Below are positions 8,965 through 17,457 of a stretch of DNA of 64,000 nt, piece after piece. Position 1 is the stretch's first letter. Each line of letters begins with the position of its first letter. Origin of the DNA: Oscillospiraceae bacterium (GTDB lineage: Bacteria > Bacillota_A > Clostridia > Oscillospirales > Oscillospiraceae); contig CADADE010000010.1 of the NCBI GenBank assembly GCA_902786615.1, forward strand, positions 33,092 through 97,091, in the 5' to 3' direction. A model generated the notes under the pieces. It made no database searches, was not told where the DNA came from, and saw only the letters and a list, made by a program, of their open reading frames with translations. Position numbers and translations under genes: made by a program.

Positions 8965-10206
8965 TCACTTTTGTATGGTATTCAAGCTGACGCGCCGGCC
9001 GGCCGATCGGCGGATATAGCCCTTGATCTCCAGGATCGTGAGCTGGGAGAGCACCTTTGCGGTACTCATGCCGGTGGCCTCGATGATATCGTCGATATGC
9101 GTCTCGCCCCGGCCGATGGCCGTGACGATTTGGAGCTGATCCTCGCTCAGCGCCTTGAGCTGTTCATGCAAGTCAATATATCCCGCGCTCTTTCCCTTGT
9201 CAATCTCTTTTTTTGACGAAGTTTCGCGCTTCTCGTCCGCTTTTGTCTTCTGCGGCGCCGGAATTTCGCGTCGGGGCGCTGTTTGTTCTTCCTTCTTCGT
9301 CATCGGCGGCGCGTGGCGCTCGGCGCCCGGCCTGTGGACGACCTCCGGGTAGAGCGCTTCATAATCCTCCATCACGTCCCAGCCGCAGGCGGCGGGCCGC
9401 GCGCCCTGCTTCAAGAGGATCATGATGCCCCCGCTGTTCTCGGCGTCGGCGTTTCCGGGGACGGCGAAAATCTCCTTCCCCTGCTCCAGCGCCTCCTGCG
9501 CAAAGAGAAGGCTGCCGCTCTGCTTCGGTGCCTCCACCACGCAGACGGCGTGGGAAAGGCCGGCCGAGACGCGGTTGCGCTCCCGGAAGAAGCGGTTTTG
9601 CGGCTTTGCGCCGGGCGGATACTCCGATACCAGCGCGCCCGTGGCGATCACATCCTCGCGCAGCTCGCCGCCCTCGCTATGGGCGGTGCCGAGCACGCCG
9701 ATGCAGCAGCCGCCCGCGAGCAGGCAGCCCCTTGCCGCGGCGCGGTCGATGCCCTCGGTAAGGCCGGAGACGACAATGCCGCCGCAGTTTGCGATTTCAA
9801 AGGCAATGTCCCGCCCCATCTTGAGGCCGTAGGGCGTGGCCCTTCTGGTGCCGATCACAGCGACGGAGGGGATGCTGTCCACATCCGGCAGCCGCCCCTT
9901 GATATACAGTGCCACCGGCGGGTCCGCGATATTCCGCAGGCGCTGCGGATAAGCCGCGTCCGCCAGGGTCAGGATCTGGATATGCTCCCGGCGGCAGGCC
10001 TCGAGAATGCGGTCTGCCTCCCGCAGATCGCGCCGCTCGAAAAGCTCCGCCTCGTTGGCCGAGACGCCGGGCAGGTCTCTGTATGCGCCCGGCGGGGCAA
10101 GAAAGGCGCTCTCCGCGTCGCCGTAGCGCTCGACGAGGGCGTATCTTGCCCGCGGATTTGCCGAGCTCACGCTCGACAGCCATACCCAGTATCGAAGCGA
10201 CGCCAT
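8965..10206 (-). CDS. dprA: DNA-processing protein DprA
   Basis: DprA loads RecA onto incoming single-stranded DNA during transformation. The Rossmann-like core shows VAVIGTRRATPYG, GGIVVSGLTEGIDRAA, PPGAKPQNRFFRERN and VVEAPKQSGSLLFAQEALEQG; a winged-helix domain (about residues 340-410, QIVTAIGRGETHIDDIIEATGMS) ends the protein. I use the ATG at 10206, which sits behind GGGGAGAG; an upstream in-frame TTG at 10227 would overlap that site. It heads the operon topA-trmFO-plsX-rnc. Together with the type IV pilus genes at 56-64 kb it could serve DNA uptake, but no comEC or comEA is in view. Confidence 0.95.
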   Translation of the reverse strand: MASLRYWVWLSSVSSANPRARYALVERYGDAESAFLAPPGAYRDLPGVSANEAELFERRDLREADRILEACRREHIQILTLADAAYPQRLRNIADPPVALYIKGRLPDVDSIPSVAVIGTRRATPYGLKMGRDIAFEIANCGGIVVSGLTEGIDRAAARGCLLAGGCCIGVLGTAHSEGGELREDVIATGALVSEYPPGAKPQNRFFRERNRVSAGLSHAVCVVEAPKQSGSLLFAQEALEQGKEIFAVPGNADAENSGGIMILLKQGARPAACGWDVMEDYEALYPEVVHRPGAERHAPPMTKKEEQTAPRREIPAPQKTKADEKRETSSKKEIDKGKSAGYIDLHEQLKALSEDQLQIVTAIGRGETHIDDIIEATGMSTAKVLSQLTILEIKGYIRRSAGRRVSLNTIQK

Positions 10207-10240
10207 ATCTCTCCCCTGCCTTTTCAATCCTCTTCTTTTT

Positions 10241-10285
10241 TGGCTCCCTCTCTGAGGGAGCTGTCGCGCAGCGGCTGAGGGAGTC
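10241..10285. repeat. Short palindromic interspersed-type repeat
   Basis: CTCCCTC-TCT-GAGGGAG (10244-10260) is a perfect hairpin and is followed 14 bases later by a third copy of the arm, CTGAGGGAG. I recall near-identical GAGGGAGCTGTC-containing units scattered between genes in gut Clostridia, so this is probably a small non-autonomous repeat rather than a terminator: no T run follows on either strand. Confidence 0.5.
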
Positions 10286-10328
10286 TGCCTTCACCGCTGT
10301 GCAGTTTTCTTCCTCCGCCGTGGGCAAA

Positions 10329-11084
10329 TCACCGTGCCATCTCCCACAGGACGATTGCCGCGGCGACGGCGGCGTTTAAGGATTCGCTGCCCGGCGACAT
10401 GGGGATGATAAGCTCCCCGTCGCAGTTTTTGAGCAGCTCCGCGCTCAGGCCGCGCCCCTCGCTGCCGATGGCGACGACGGCATTCTTGAGCGGCAGCGCC
10501 CGGATATCGACAGCCCTCTCCGACAGCGCCGCGCCGTAGAGCTTCAGGCCGTTCCGGTCGGCAAGCGCCCTGGCCTCCGTTGCTGAACAGTGCAGGAGCT
10601 TTTCCCGGAAGATCGCGCCCATGGTGGCCCGCGCCGTCTTGGGACTGTACACATCCGCGCACGCGCCGCACAGCAGCACCGTTTCGATCCCCATGGCGGC
10701 CGCGGTGCGGATCACGGTTCCGACGTTTCCGGGGTCCTGTACGTTTTCGAGCAGGATCGCCCGCTCAAACGTCGGCTCCGCCTCCGCCGGGATCGCCAGC
10801 GTAAAGAGCGGGCCGGGGCTGTTTTTCATGGGGGAGACGTAATCGAAGAGATCTTCCGGCGCGGTGTATTGTTTTACGGCCTCCGGCAGCGAAAGCTCCC
10901 CTGCCGCGCCCTTCCAGAGCACGGTGCGCAGCTCTGCGCCCTTGTCCAGCGCCTCCGCCAGAAGCTTATGCCCGTCGCAGAGATACTCCCCCTCCGCGCG
11001 GCGGAAGGCCCCATCCGCGCTCAGCGCGCGCAGACGGAGGATGAGCGGATTTTTCCTTGAAGTGATGTGTTCCACAGGGTTCAT
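10329..11084 (-). CDS. TrmH/SpoU-family RNA 2'-O-methyltransferase
   Basis: SPOUT-fold methyltransferase: an N-terminal substrate-binding part (HITSRKNPLILRLRALS) and a C-terminal knotted SAM-binding domain with LLENVQDPGNVGTVIRTAAAMG, NAVVAIGSEGRGLSAELL and IPMSPGSESLNAAVAAAI, the three classic motifs. Such enzymes methylate 23S rRNA or tRNA ribose; the exact target cannot be read. I use the ATG at 11084, which has AGGAAC just upstream; the longer reading from 11138 starts in the promoter region. It lies upstream of dprA, separated by a repeat. Confidence 0.92.
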   Translation of the reverse strand: MNPVEHITSRKNPLILRLRALSADGAFRRAEGEYLCDGHKLLAEALDKGAELRTVLWKGAAGELSLPEAVKQYTAPEDLFDYVSPMKNSPGPLFTLAIPAEAEPTFERAILLENVQDPGNVGTVIRTAAAMGIETVLLCGACADVYSPKTARATMGAIFREKLLHCSATEARALADRNGLKLYGAALSERAVDIRALPLKNAVVAIGSEGRGLSAELLKNCDGELIIPMSPGSESLNAAVAAAIVLWEMAR

Positions 11085-11165
11085 GTGTTCCTTTCCGCTG
11101 TGTACTATTATAATAACAATGACAGCATCATAATACAAGTTTCGCTGTTTCGCAAGTCCCCCGGG

Positions 11166-11203
11166 TGAAAATCATCCCGGCGTCCTTTCTCGGACGCCGG
11201 GAT
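11166..11203 (-). terminator. Terminator after the SLC13-type permease
   Basis: ATCCCGGCGTCC-6 nt loop-GGACGCCGGGAT forms a 12-pair stem on the minus strand, followed by GATTTTC. It begins 17 bases after the permease stop. Confidence 0.75.
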
Positions 11204-11220
11204 CAGAGGATGCATTTTGC

Positions 11221-12531
11221 TTATTTGATGCCCCAGAAGGCCCAGATGAACGCCGCGCCGACGATCACCGCCGTCAGGGTGAAGGGGACGCCGATGCGCA
11301 GGAAGTCCTTGCTGGTGACCGTCTCGCCGTTTTTGCGCAGAATGCCGATGGCCGTGATATTGGCCGAGGCCCCGATGGGGGTGAGGTTCCCGCCGAGGGT
11401 CGCGCCGGTGAGCAGGCCGAAGTAGAAGACCGTGGGGTCGACCGCCATGAGCGCCGCGATGCTGCGCGCCACGGGCAGCATGGTCGCCACATAGGGGATG
11501 TTGTCGATAAAGGCGGAAAGGCCCACCGAAACCACGACGATCAGCACATACAGCAGGAATGGATTGTTGCCCGCCGCCTTGTGGAAGACCCCGGCCACCG
11601 CGTCGATGACGCCGGCGGAGCGGATGCCCTCAATGACCATAAAGAGGCCGAAGAGCAGCAGCAGCGTATCCATGTCCAGGCTCTTGGCCGCGCGGATAAA
11701 GGGATTGCCGGAGCGCTCTTTGATGCTCTGGCGTATAAGGCCGATGAGGGCGAAGAGCACGCAGGAAAGCCCGCTTCTCAAGCCGTGCAGGACCTTCAGC
11801 GTGGGATTCTGCGGTTCGGGGACGAAGGACATGCAGATGAGCAGCAGGACGGTGCCGATCATGAGCCAGCTCGGAACCAGATCGTCCACCTCGGTCTCGA
11901 CCTTGGCCTCCACCTTCTCCGTATAGTTGCGGAAGAGGTACATGAGCACCAGCAGAGACGCCAGCGCGCCGAGCTCGGTGCTGAAGAAGATGCTGGGCTT
12001 GCCCTTCATCCAGAAGAAGTCCATGAAGTTCATGTTCGCAAAGCCGCCCAGCAGGATGCTGGTGGTGTCGCCCACGAGGGTAGCCGCGCCCTGGAGGTTG
12101 GAGGAAACGGATATGGCGATCAGCACCGGCACAGGCGAAATTTTCAGCTTGCGCGAGATGGCAAGGCCGACAGGCGCCACCATCAGGAGCGTCGCCACGT
12201 TGTCCACGAACGCGCTCACAACGCCGGCAAAGAGGCTCAGCGCCGTGACGGCCCACATGACGTTCGGCACCTTCACCATCATCATCTCCGCAAGGCGGGC
12301 GGGCATGCGGCTTTCGATAAAGAGCATGACCGTGCACATGGTGGCGGAGATCATCAGCAGGACGTTATAGTCCACCGCCTGCAGCGCGGTGAGCGGCGTC
12401 ATCCTGAAAAAGCCCATCGCGCCGAGAATCATCATCACCACGGCGGAGCCCAGGGCGATCCAGGGGCGGTACTTCTGAAAGCTCAGCATGAGCACATAGG
12501 TCAGGATAAACACGATCAGGGCAGGAACCAA
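11221..12531 (-). CDS. SLC13/ArsB-NhaD superfamily ion permease
   Basis: A polytopic membrane protein of 436 residues with about 11 hydrophobic segments. The paired segments VDNVATLLMVAPVG and IDNIPYVATMLPV, and SSNLQGAATLVGDTTSILL and GGNLTPIGASANITAIGI, are the two inverted-repeat ion-binding motifs of the ion transporter superfamily (ArsB, NhaD, SLC13). The start is a TTG preceded by GGAGG at seven bases. The leader carries a probable Mn2+ riboswitch with a terminator, suggesting that the exported or exchanged ion relates to manganese stress; that link is inference. Sequence alone does not separate Na+/H+ exchange from anion transport. Confidence 0.85.
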   Translation of the reverse strand: MVPALIVFILTYVLMLSFQKYRPWIALGSAVVMMILGAMGFFRMTPLTALQAVDYNVLLMISATMCTVMLFIESRMPARLAEMMMVKVPNVMWAVTALSLFAGVVSAFVDNVATLLMVAPVGLAISRKLKISPVPVLIAISVSSNLQGAATLVGDTTSILLGGFANMNFMDFFWMKGKPSIFFSTELGALASLLVLMYLFRNYTEKVEAKVETEVDDLVPSWLMIGTVLLLICMSFVPEPQNPTLKVLHGLRSGLSCVLFALIGLIRQSIKERSGNPFIRAAKSLDMDTLLLLFGLFMVIEGIRSAGVIDAVAGVFHKAAGNNPFLLYVLIVVVSVGLSAFIDNIPYVATMLPVARSIAALMAVDPTVFYFGLLTGATLGGNLTPIGASANITAIGILRKNGETVTSKDFLRIGVPFTLTAVIVGAAFIWAFWGIK

Positions 12532-12569
12532 GACAATCCCTCCAAAACAGATAGAGTTTGCGAATGAGT

Positions 12570-12615
12570 AAAAAAAAGACCCTTACCGCTGGGACAGCTT
12601 CCCATGGTAAAAGTC
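12570..12615 (-). terminator. Riboswitch-controlled terminator before the SLC13-type permease
   Basis: On the minus strand GACTTTTACC (12615-12606) pairs along all ten bases, with two G-U pairs, with GGTAAGGGTC (12587-12578), enclosing a second TGGGA/TCCCA stem; eight T follow. The 5' arm is the conserved 3' part of the aptamer, so aptamer and terminator exclude each other. Confidence 0.8.
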
Positions 12616-12704
12616 TTGCCGTTTACCGGGCAGACCGGGGGCCGCGGCCCCGGGAATGGCGATCTGCCCGACGCCGCACAGGCGCCGGCTACTCCCTAAT
12701 ACAT
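12605..12704 (-). ncRNA. Probable yybP-ykoY (Mn2+) riboswitch aptamer
   Basis: Read on the minus strand the leader has GGGAGTAGC at its 5' side and GGCAAGACTTTTACC at its 3' side, the two conserved strands of the yybP-ykoY junction. Between them lie a perfect CCGGCGCC/GGCGTCGG helix and a GGGCAGA/TCTGCCC helix capped by a GC-rich hairpin. A strong promoter starts the RNA a few bases upstream, and an overlapping terminator lies just before the permease. In known cases Mn2+ stabilises the aptamer and turns expression on. The assignment rests on recalled consensus strands, not on a covariance search. Confidence 0.68.
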
Positions 12705-12709
12705 GCGGT

Positions 12710-12738
12710 ATCGTAACACAGGGCAGGACAATTGTCAA
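12710..12738 (-). promoter_or_regulatory. Promoter of the riboswitch-permease transcript
   Basis: TTGACA (12733-12738) and TACGAT (12710-12715) with a 17-base spacer on the minus strand place the RNA 5' end at about 12703, right at the start of the aptamer. Confidence 0.75.
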
Positions 12739-12791
12739 AGGATTTTCCGCATTTTTTCACGCGGACAGTGGAAAAATACGCCGGATCATGG

Positions 12792-12800
12792 TAGAATGGA
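12792..12800 (+). promoter_or_regulatory. Possible extended -10 element for threonine ammonia-lyase
   Basis: TGGTAGAAT at about 12790-12798 has the TGn-TATAAT-like form of an extended -10 element, about 40 bases upstream of the start codon; the -35 is weak. Position is approximate. Confidence 0.35.
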
Positions 12801-12840
12801 CGCAACAAAAGAGCTTAAATCAAGCGAAGGAGTGACATAC

Positions 12841-14058
12841 ATGGAAACGCTGAAGCCCGCACTGAGCGAGATCATGGCGGCCTCTAACCGTCTCAAATCC
12901 ATTCTGCACCACACGGAGCTGGATCTCTCCTCCACCTTCTCCCGCATGACCGGCGGCAACATCTATCTCAAGTGCGAAAACCGACAGAAGACCGGCTCCT
13001 TCAAGATTCGCGGCGCGACCAATAAGCTCTCCGCCATGGTCGAGCGGGGCGAGCGCTGCCCGGTCGTCGCCTCCTCCGCCGGGAACCACGCTCAGGGTGT
13101 GGCCTGCGCGGCCTCCGCCTTCGGCATCCCGGCCACCATCGTTATGCCCAAGACCGCGCCCATCGCCAAAATTCAGGCGACGGAGGGTTATGGCGCAAAG
13201 GTGGTGCTGGCGGGCTCCGGCTATGACGACGCCTACGCCAAAGCCTGCGAGATCTGTGCGGAAGAGGGCGCGGCCTTCCTGCATCCCTATAACGATCTGG
13301 AGGTCATCGCGGGTCAGGGCACGCTGGGGCTTGAAATTCTCGGCGACCTGCCGACGGTGGACATCATCATCACCCCCGCGGGCGGCGGCGGGCTGCTGGC
13401 GGGCGTCATCGCCGCGGTCAAGCAGGTCAATCCCCGCGTCCGGGTCTACGGCGTTCAGGCCGAGGGGGCCAACGCCATCGCCCAGAGCTTCCGGGAAAAG
13501 CGCCTCATCACCACGGCGACAGCCTCCACCATTGCCGACGGCATTGCGGTCAAGAGCCCCGGCGACATCACCGTGGATATCATCAACAGCTTCTGCGACG
13601 GCGTGGTCACCGTGTCCGACACGCAGATCGCGGATGCGATCCTGCTGCTCATGGAGCGCTGTAAGATGATCGTGGAGCCCGCGGGCGCGACGCCGGTCGC
13701 GGCGGTCCTGAACGGCAAGATCGACGTACAGGGCAAGAACGTGGTGTGCCTGCTCTCCGGCGGCAACATCGATGTGAGCTTTATCCAGAGCATCATTGAG
13801 CAGGGCATGGCAGCCCGCCATCGCCGCATCCGCTTCACCGCCCGTCTGCTGGACAAGCCCGGCAGTCTGGTGCAGGTGCTCGGCATCCTCGCCGACAGCG
13901 GGGCCAACATCCTCACCATTGAGCATGACAAGCTGGCCGCGGGTCTCAATCCCAACGAAACCAAGGTACATATCGCCTGCGAGGTGGCGGGCAAGCCCCA
14001 CGCCGAAGCCGTGCTGGACGAGCTCAAGAACCACGGCTACGAGGTGGAGCTGGACTGA
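12841..14058 (+). CDS. ilvA: Threonine ammonia-lyase (dehydratase) with C-terminal ACT domain
   Basis: PLP enzyme that turns L-threonine into 2-oxobutanoate and ammonia. The PLP lysine is Lys55 in TGSFKIRGA; SSAGNHAQGVACAA and the glycine loop TPAGGGGLLAGV complete the fold-type II core (about residues 1-320). Residues 325-406 look like an ACT-type domain (RRIRFTARLLDKPGSLVQVLGILAD). The length of 405 residues is that of the short form, used in isoleucine synthesis or anaerobic threonine breakdown (tdcB), so the choice of symbol is tentative. Start: ATG behind AAGGAG at eight bases. It is transcribed away from the riboswitch-controlled permease and has no amino-acid operon partners here. Confidence 0.93.
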   Translation: METLKPALSEIMAASNRLKSILHHTELDLSSTFSRMTGGNIYLKCENRQKTGSFKIRGATNKLSAMVERGERCPVVASSAGNHAQGVACAASAFGIPATIVMPKTAPIAKIQATEGYGAKVVLAGSGYDDAYAKACEICAEEGAAFLHPYNDLEVIAGQGTLGLEILGDLPTVDIIITPAGGGGLLAGVIAAVKQVNPRVRVYGVQAEGANAIAQSFREKRLITTATASTIADGIAVKSPGDITVDIINSFCDGVVTVSDTQIADAILLLMERCKMIVEPAGATPVAAVLNGKIDVQGKNVVCLLSGGNIDVSFIQSIIEQGMAARHRRIRFTARLLDKPGSLVQVLGILADSGANILTIEHDKLAAGLNPNETKVHIACEVAGKPHAEAVLDELKNHGYEVELD

Positions 14059-14113
14059 GGCGCTTGACAGGAGCGTACTGTGAATGTTACAATTGCTTAT
14101 GAGGTGAGTGAAT

Positions 14114-14461
14114 ATGCTGGACGCGAATGATATACAGATTATCTCCAAAATTGTAAGCGACGCCCTTGCCGAGGAACGCAAGCACACCGAGGCCATGTTT
14201 GCTGAGCAGAAGAAGGAAATCCGGGCGGAAATGCTGGCGATTTCTGCTCAGCAAAAGCAGGAAATCCATGCGGACATGATGACCATTATCGAGTCCGAGG
14301 TCAATCCCAAGCTTCGCATTCTGGCTGAAGGTCACGAAGCGCTCCTGGAGCGGATGACGCCGCCCGAAGAGATTGCGACTATGAAGGCCGATATCGTGGT
14401 TTTGAAGGAAGCCGTAAGGAGCCTGAGCATGAAGGTGAACGCCCTGCAGAAGGCGCAGTAA
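14114..14461 (+). CDS. Small coiled-coil protein of unknown function
   Basis: A 115-residue soluble, highly charged protein. Residues 20-55 (AEERKHTEAMFAEQKKEIR) and the C-terminal third (IATMKADIVVLKEAV) have heptad spacing typical of coiled coils; there is no signal peptide, membrane segment or catalytic motif. The start is the ATG at 14114, preceded by GAGGTGA at about seven bases. It follows ilvA by 55 bases and may be co-transcribed. I do not recognise a named family; small coiled-coil proteins of this sort occur in phage and chromosomal contexts of Clostridia. Confidence 0.7.
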   Translation: MLDANDIQIISKIVSDALAEERKHTEAMFAEQKKEIRAEMLAISAQQKQEIHADMMTIIESEVNPKLRILAEGHEALLERMTPPEEIATMKADIVVLKEAVRSLSMKVNALQKAQ

Positions 14462-14526
14462 GTCGCTCTTTCTATCCATACACGCCATACACGAAAATAG
14501 ACGCTGCCGCTTCCGGGCGCTTTGCC

Positions 14527-14554
14527 TTGACAAAACATCCCCGCGTGGTATAAT
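14527..14554 (+). promoter_or_regulatory. Consensus promoter of an orphan RNA
   Basis: Perfect TTGACA (14527-14532) and perfect TATAAT (14549-14554), 16 bases apart, point into a region without a convincing ORF. Expected RNA start is about 14561. Confidence 0.85.
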
Positions 14555-14560
14555 GAAGAT

Positions 14561-14766
14561 ACAAAAGGGCGCTGTTGATTTGACGGTTGGCCCTATCGAT
14601 GCAACATTTTTGTTGACCGTTCGGGTTGCAGCCGGGCGGTCAACGAGCTTTTAAAGCTCAGTAAGCCTTTGGCGCTATGTACAGCATGATCATAACGATC
14701 ACGATGAGGCACAGCACAAAGCAATTGAAAAAAGGCTGCGCCGATCGCATGCGGCGCAGCCTTTTG
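14561..14766 (+). ncRNA. Candidate structured small RNA
   Basis: About 200 bases between a consensus promoter and a strong terminator, with no plausible coding frame on the plus strand. It can form AGGGC/GCCCT, GTTGACCG/CGGTCAAC and GAGCTTTTAAAGCTC hairpins. On the opposite strand 14748-14656 reads as a 30-residue hydrophobic peptide (MRSAQPFFNCFVLCLIVIVM...), so the RNA would be antisense to a possible type I toxin-like peptide, although that ATG lies in the terminator loop. Family not recognised; it may be regulatory RNA only. Confidence 0.5.
14728..14766. terminator. Bidirectional terminator between the small RNA and glyA
   Basis: GGCTGCGCCG-8 nt-CGGCGCAGCC with TTTT on the plus side and TTTTTTC on the minus side, so it can end both glyA and the small RNA. 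Confidence 0.8.
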
Positions 14767-14788
14767 CTATGCACGAATAAATATTATG

Positions 14789-16036
14789 TCAACCGATCTC
14801 CGGGTACAGGGTGAAAGCCTCGCATAGGGCGATGACCTGCTCCTTGACCGCGGGGGCAGCGGCTTCGCCCTCGTCGATGAGGCGGGCGATCATGGCGCCG
14901 ATCTGCCGCATCTCGGGCTCCTTCATGCCGCGGGTGGTGACGGCGGGGCTGCCGAAGCGCATGCCGGAGGTGACGCGCACGGCCTGGGTATCAAAGGGGA
15001 TGGTGTTCTTGTTGGCGGTGATGTTCGCCATGTCCAGAAGCTCCTGCACCTCGGCCCCGGTCCTGCCGCGGCTCATCACGTCGGCAAGCATCAGGTGGTT
15101 GTCGGTGCCGCCGGAGACCAGGCGCACGCCGTGCTTTTGCAGCTCGTCCGCGAGGGCGGCAGCGTTCAGCACGATCTGGTGCTGATAGGCCTTGAACGCA
15201 TCCTCCAGGTCTTCCTTAAAGCACACGGCCTTGGCGGCGATGGTGTGCATCAGCGGGCCGCCCTGGGTGCCGGGGAAGACGGCGGAGTCGATTTTCTTTT
15301 TCAGCTCGTCCGTGCAGAGGATCAGCGCGCCGCGCGGGCCGCGCAGGGTCTTGTGCGTGGTGGTGGTGACCACATGGGCATAGGGCACGGGGCTGGGATG
15401 CTCTCCCGCCGCCACAAGGCCCGCGATGTGCGCCATGTCCACCATGAGGTAGGCCCCGACGGAATCGGCGATCTCGCGCATGCGTTTAAAGTCGATCACG
15501 CGGGAATAGGCGCTGGCCCCGGCGATGAGGATCTTCGGGCGCTCCTGCTCCGCGCGCTCCTGCACGGCATCATAGTCGATCATTTCCGTCTCAGGGTCAA
15601 CGCCGTAGAAGGTGGCGTGGAAGTACTTGCCGGAGACGGACGCCTTGGAGCCGTGGGTCAGATGTCCGCCCTGGCAGAGATCCATGCCCATGATGGTGTC
15701 GCCCGGCTGCAGCAGAGCAAGGTACACCGCCATATTGGCCTGAGAGCCGGAGTGGGGCTGCACATTGGCATGCTCCGCGCCGAAGAGCTTTTTCGCCCGC
15801 TCGATGGCGAGGGTCTCCACCTCGTCCACATACTGGCAGCCGCCGTAGTAGCGCGCGCCGGGATAACCCTCGGCGTACTTGTTGGTCAGATGGCTGCCCA
15901 TGGCCTCCATCACCGCAGGGGAGACAAAGTTTTCCGAGGCAATAAGCTCGATATGGTCCCTCTGGCGAGCAAGCTCGCGCATCATAGCGCCGTAGACCTC
16001 CGGGTCCTGCGCCTTGACATGTCCGTAATATTGCAT
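14789..16036 (-). CDS. glyA: Serine hydroxymethyltransferase
   Basis: PLP enzyme exchanging serine and glycine with tetrahydrofolate, the main source of one-carbon units. Motifs: [39 protein letters not shown], and the PLP lysine segment [12 protein letters not shown] around residue 228. The length of 415 residues is standard. The start ATG follows AGGGAGGA with a seven-to-eight-base gap. It is a single-gene unit ending at a strong terminator, and is divergent from the EEP hydrolase gene. It supplies methylenetetrahydrofolate also used by TrmFO. Confidence 0.97.
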   Translation of the reverse strand: MQYYGHVKAQDPEVYGAMMRELARQRDHIELIASENFVSPAVMEAMGSHLTNKYAEGYPGARYYGGCQYVDEVETLAIERAKKLFGAEHANVQPHSGSQANMAVYLALLQPGDTIMGMDLCQGGHLTHGSKASVSGKYFHATFYGVDPETEMIDYDAVQERAEQERPKILIAGASAYSRVIDFKRMREIADSVGAYLMVDMAHIAGLVAAGEHPSPVPYAHVVTTTTHKTLRGPRGALILCTDELKKKIDSAVFPGTQGGPLMHTIAAKAVCFKEDLEDAFKAYQHQIVLNAAALADELQKHGVRLVSGGTDNHLMLADVMSRGRTGAEVQELLDMANITANKNTIPFDTQAVRVTSGMRFGSPAVTTRGMKEPEMRQIGAMIARLIDEGEAAAPAVKEQVIALCEAFTLYPEIG

Positions 16037-16192
16037 GGGGCATTCCTCCCTGTATCTTTATTGTTTTGCCGCTGCATTATACCCTATTTTCCCGAGCAAG
16101 GCAATACTCGTCAATTATTCTTGTAAGTTTTTCCGATGCATGATACTATATTATCATCCGTTTACGCCACTATTTCAAAGGAGGAACAGACA

Positions 16193-17281
16193 ATGAAAAA
16201 AATAGCCAGGATCATATTGACGCCGGTTCTGGTCATTGTACTCGGCGCGGGCGGTTTTCTGGGATGGCTGACCGCAGCGGAGTACAGGCCTGCGCCGGTG
16301 GAACCTGCTGAGCGGGGCGCTCCTATTGAGGGTGTAAGTTTACATAACATTGAATTTGACAAGCCGCTGACGGTATTGAGCTGGAACATCGGTTACGGCG
16401 GCCTCGGTCAGTATTCCGACTTCTTCATGGACGGCGGCAAGAATACCAAGTCCGCCGATGAAAAGCAGGTGCGCGCATATCTGGACGGCATCTCCGCGGG
16501 CATCCGGGAGAACAACGCCGATCTCGTGCTGCTGCAGGAGGTGGACAAAAATTCCTCCCGCACCTATGGGATTGACGAGCGCATCCGGCTCCGTGATGGT
16601 ATGGATTGCGAGGCTTTTGCCCTCAACTACTCCTGCCCCTTTGTCCCGAATCCGAACACGCTGCTGATCCACCCCCTCGGCAAAATCAACAGCGGCCTGT
16701 ATACCATGACCAACGATCTGCTCATCGATAAGGCCGAGCGAATTACCCTCCCCTGTCCCTTCTCCTGGCCGCTCCGGGTCGCAAACCTCAAGCGCTGCCT
16801 GTTGGTGAGCTATCTGCCGGTGGAGGGCAGCGACAGACAGCTTGTGCTGGTGAACCTGCATCTCGAGGCCTACGACGACGGCGAGGGCAAAATTGCCCAG
16901 ACCAATCAGCTGCGCGACTTTATTGAGAGCGAGTATGCCAAGGGCAATTACGTCATCGCGGGCGGCGACTTCAACCAGGTCTTTTCCGGCAGCCTGGAGA
17001 AGTACCCCAACACGCACCCCGAAAACTGGGAGCCGGGCGTGCTGGATGAAAAGCTGCTGCCCGAGGGCTGGACGCTGGCCTTTGACCTCAGCACGCCCAG
17101 CTGCCGCCTGCTGAACCAGCCCTATGATCCGGGCGACGCCGCCGGCACCCAGTACTATGTGATCGACGGGCTGATCCTCTCCCCCAATGTGGAGCTCAAA
17201 AGCGTCGAAACCCTGGACGCGGGCTTTGCATATTCCGACCACAACCCAGTGAAGATTCAGGTCGTGCTGCGCGAAAGTTGA
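16193..17281 (+). CDS. Membrane-anchored endonuclease/exonuclease/phosphatase (EEP) family hydrolase
   Basis: After an N-terminal hydrophobic anchor (residues 1-25) comes an EEP (DNase I-like) fold: VLSWNIGYGG, ADLVLLQEVDKNSSR (catalytic Glu), VLVNLHLEAYDDGEG, YVIAGGDFNQVF and the final YSDHNPVKIQV (catalytic His). All key EEP residues are present. Such secreted EEP proteins act on nucleic acids, phospholipids or phosphoinositides; the substrate cannot be inferred. Start: ATG at 16193 behind AAAGGAGG at eight bases; the longer reading from 16136 is not supported. It stands alone, divergent from glyA, and ends 130 AT-rich bases before a terminator. Confidence 0.88.
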   Translation: MKKIARIILTPVLVIVLGAGGFLGWLTAAEYRPAPVEPAERGAPIEGVSLHNIEFDKPLTVLSWNIGYGGLGQYSDFFMDGGKNTKSADEKQVRAYLDGISAGIRENNADLVLLQEVDKNSSRTYGIDERIRLRDGMDCEAFALNYSCPFVPNPNTLLIHPLGKINSGLYTMTNDLLIDKAERITLPCPFSWPLRVANLKRCLLVSYLPVEGSDRQLVLVNLHLEAYDDGEGKIAQTNQLRDFIESEYAKGNYVIAGGDFNQVFSGSLEKYPNTHPENWEPGVLDEKLLPEGWTLAFDLSTPSCRLLNQPYDPGDAAGTQYYVIDGLILSPNVELKSVETLDAGFAYSDHNPVKIQVVLRES

Positions 17282-17415
17282 CATAATGTTGTTGTCATAA
17301 TTATAGTAATCATAATTTTGTTTCCGTATTATCGTTTACATAATCATCACGGATATTAAAGGAGTTTAGCACAGCGCAGCGCCGAGCGCGGACGGCTGCG
17401 ACGACGGCATATGCA

Positions 17416-17456
17416 AAAACAGGGGTGCAGCGTTCTTCTGCTGCACCCCTGTTTTC
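17416..17456. terminator. Bidirectional terminator between the EEP gene and clpE-like gene
   Basis: AACAGGGGTGCAGC-8 nt-GCTGCACCCCTGTT with T runs on both sides. The preceding 130 bases (17282-17415) are AT-rich, with no ORF or clear signal. Confidence 0.8.
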
Positions 17457-17457
17457 G

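Noticed and set aside
5695..9216. A 1173-codon open frame on the plus strand
   Set aside because: It lies antisense to trmFO and topA, both with full conserved motifs. Its protein is a His/Gly/Leu-rich shadow of GC-rich coding on the other strand.
14656..14748. A firm type I toxin gene call for the 30-residue hydrophobic frame
   Set aside because: Its ATG lies in the terminator loop and no minus-strand promoter or good ribosome-binding site is visible. Kept only as part of a finding.
16037..16192. Glycine or THF riboswitch before glyA
   Set aside because: The short divergent gap lacks the conserved blocks of either and is too short for a full aptamer plus expression platform.
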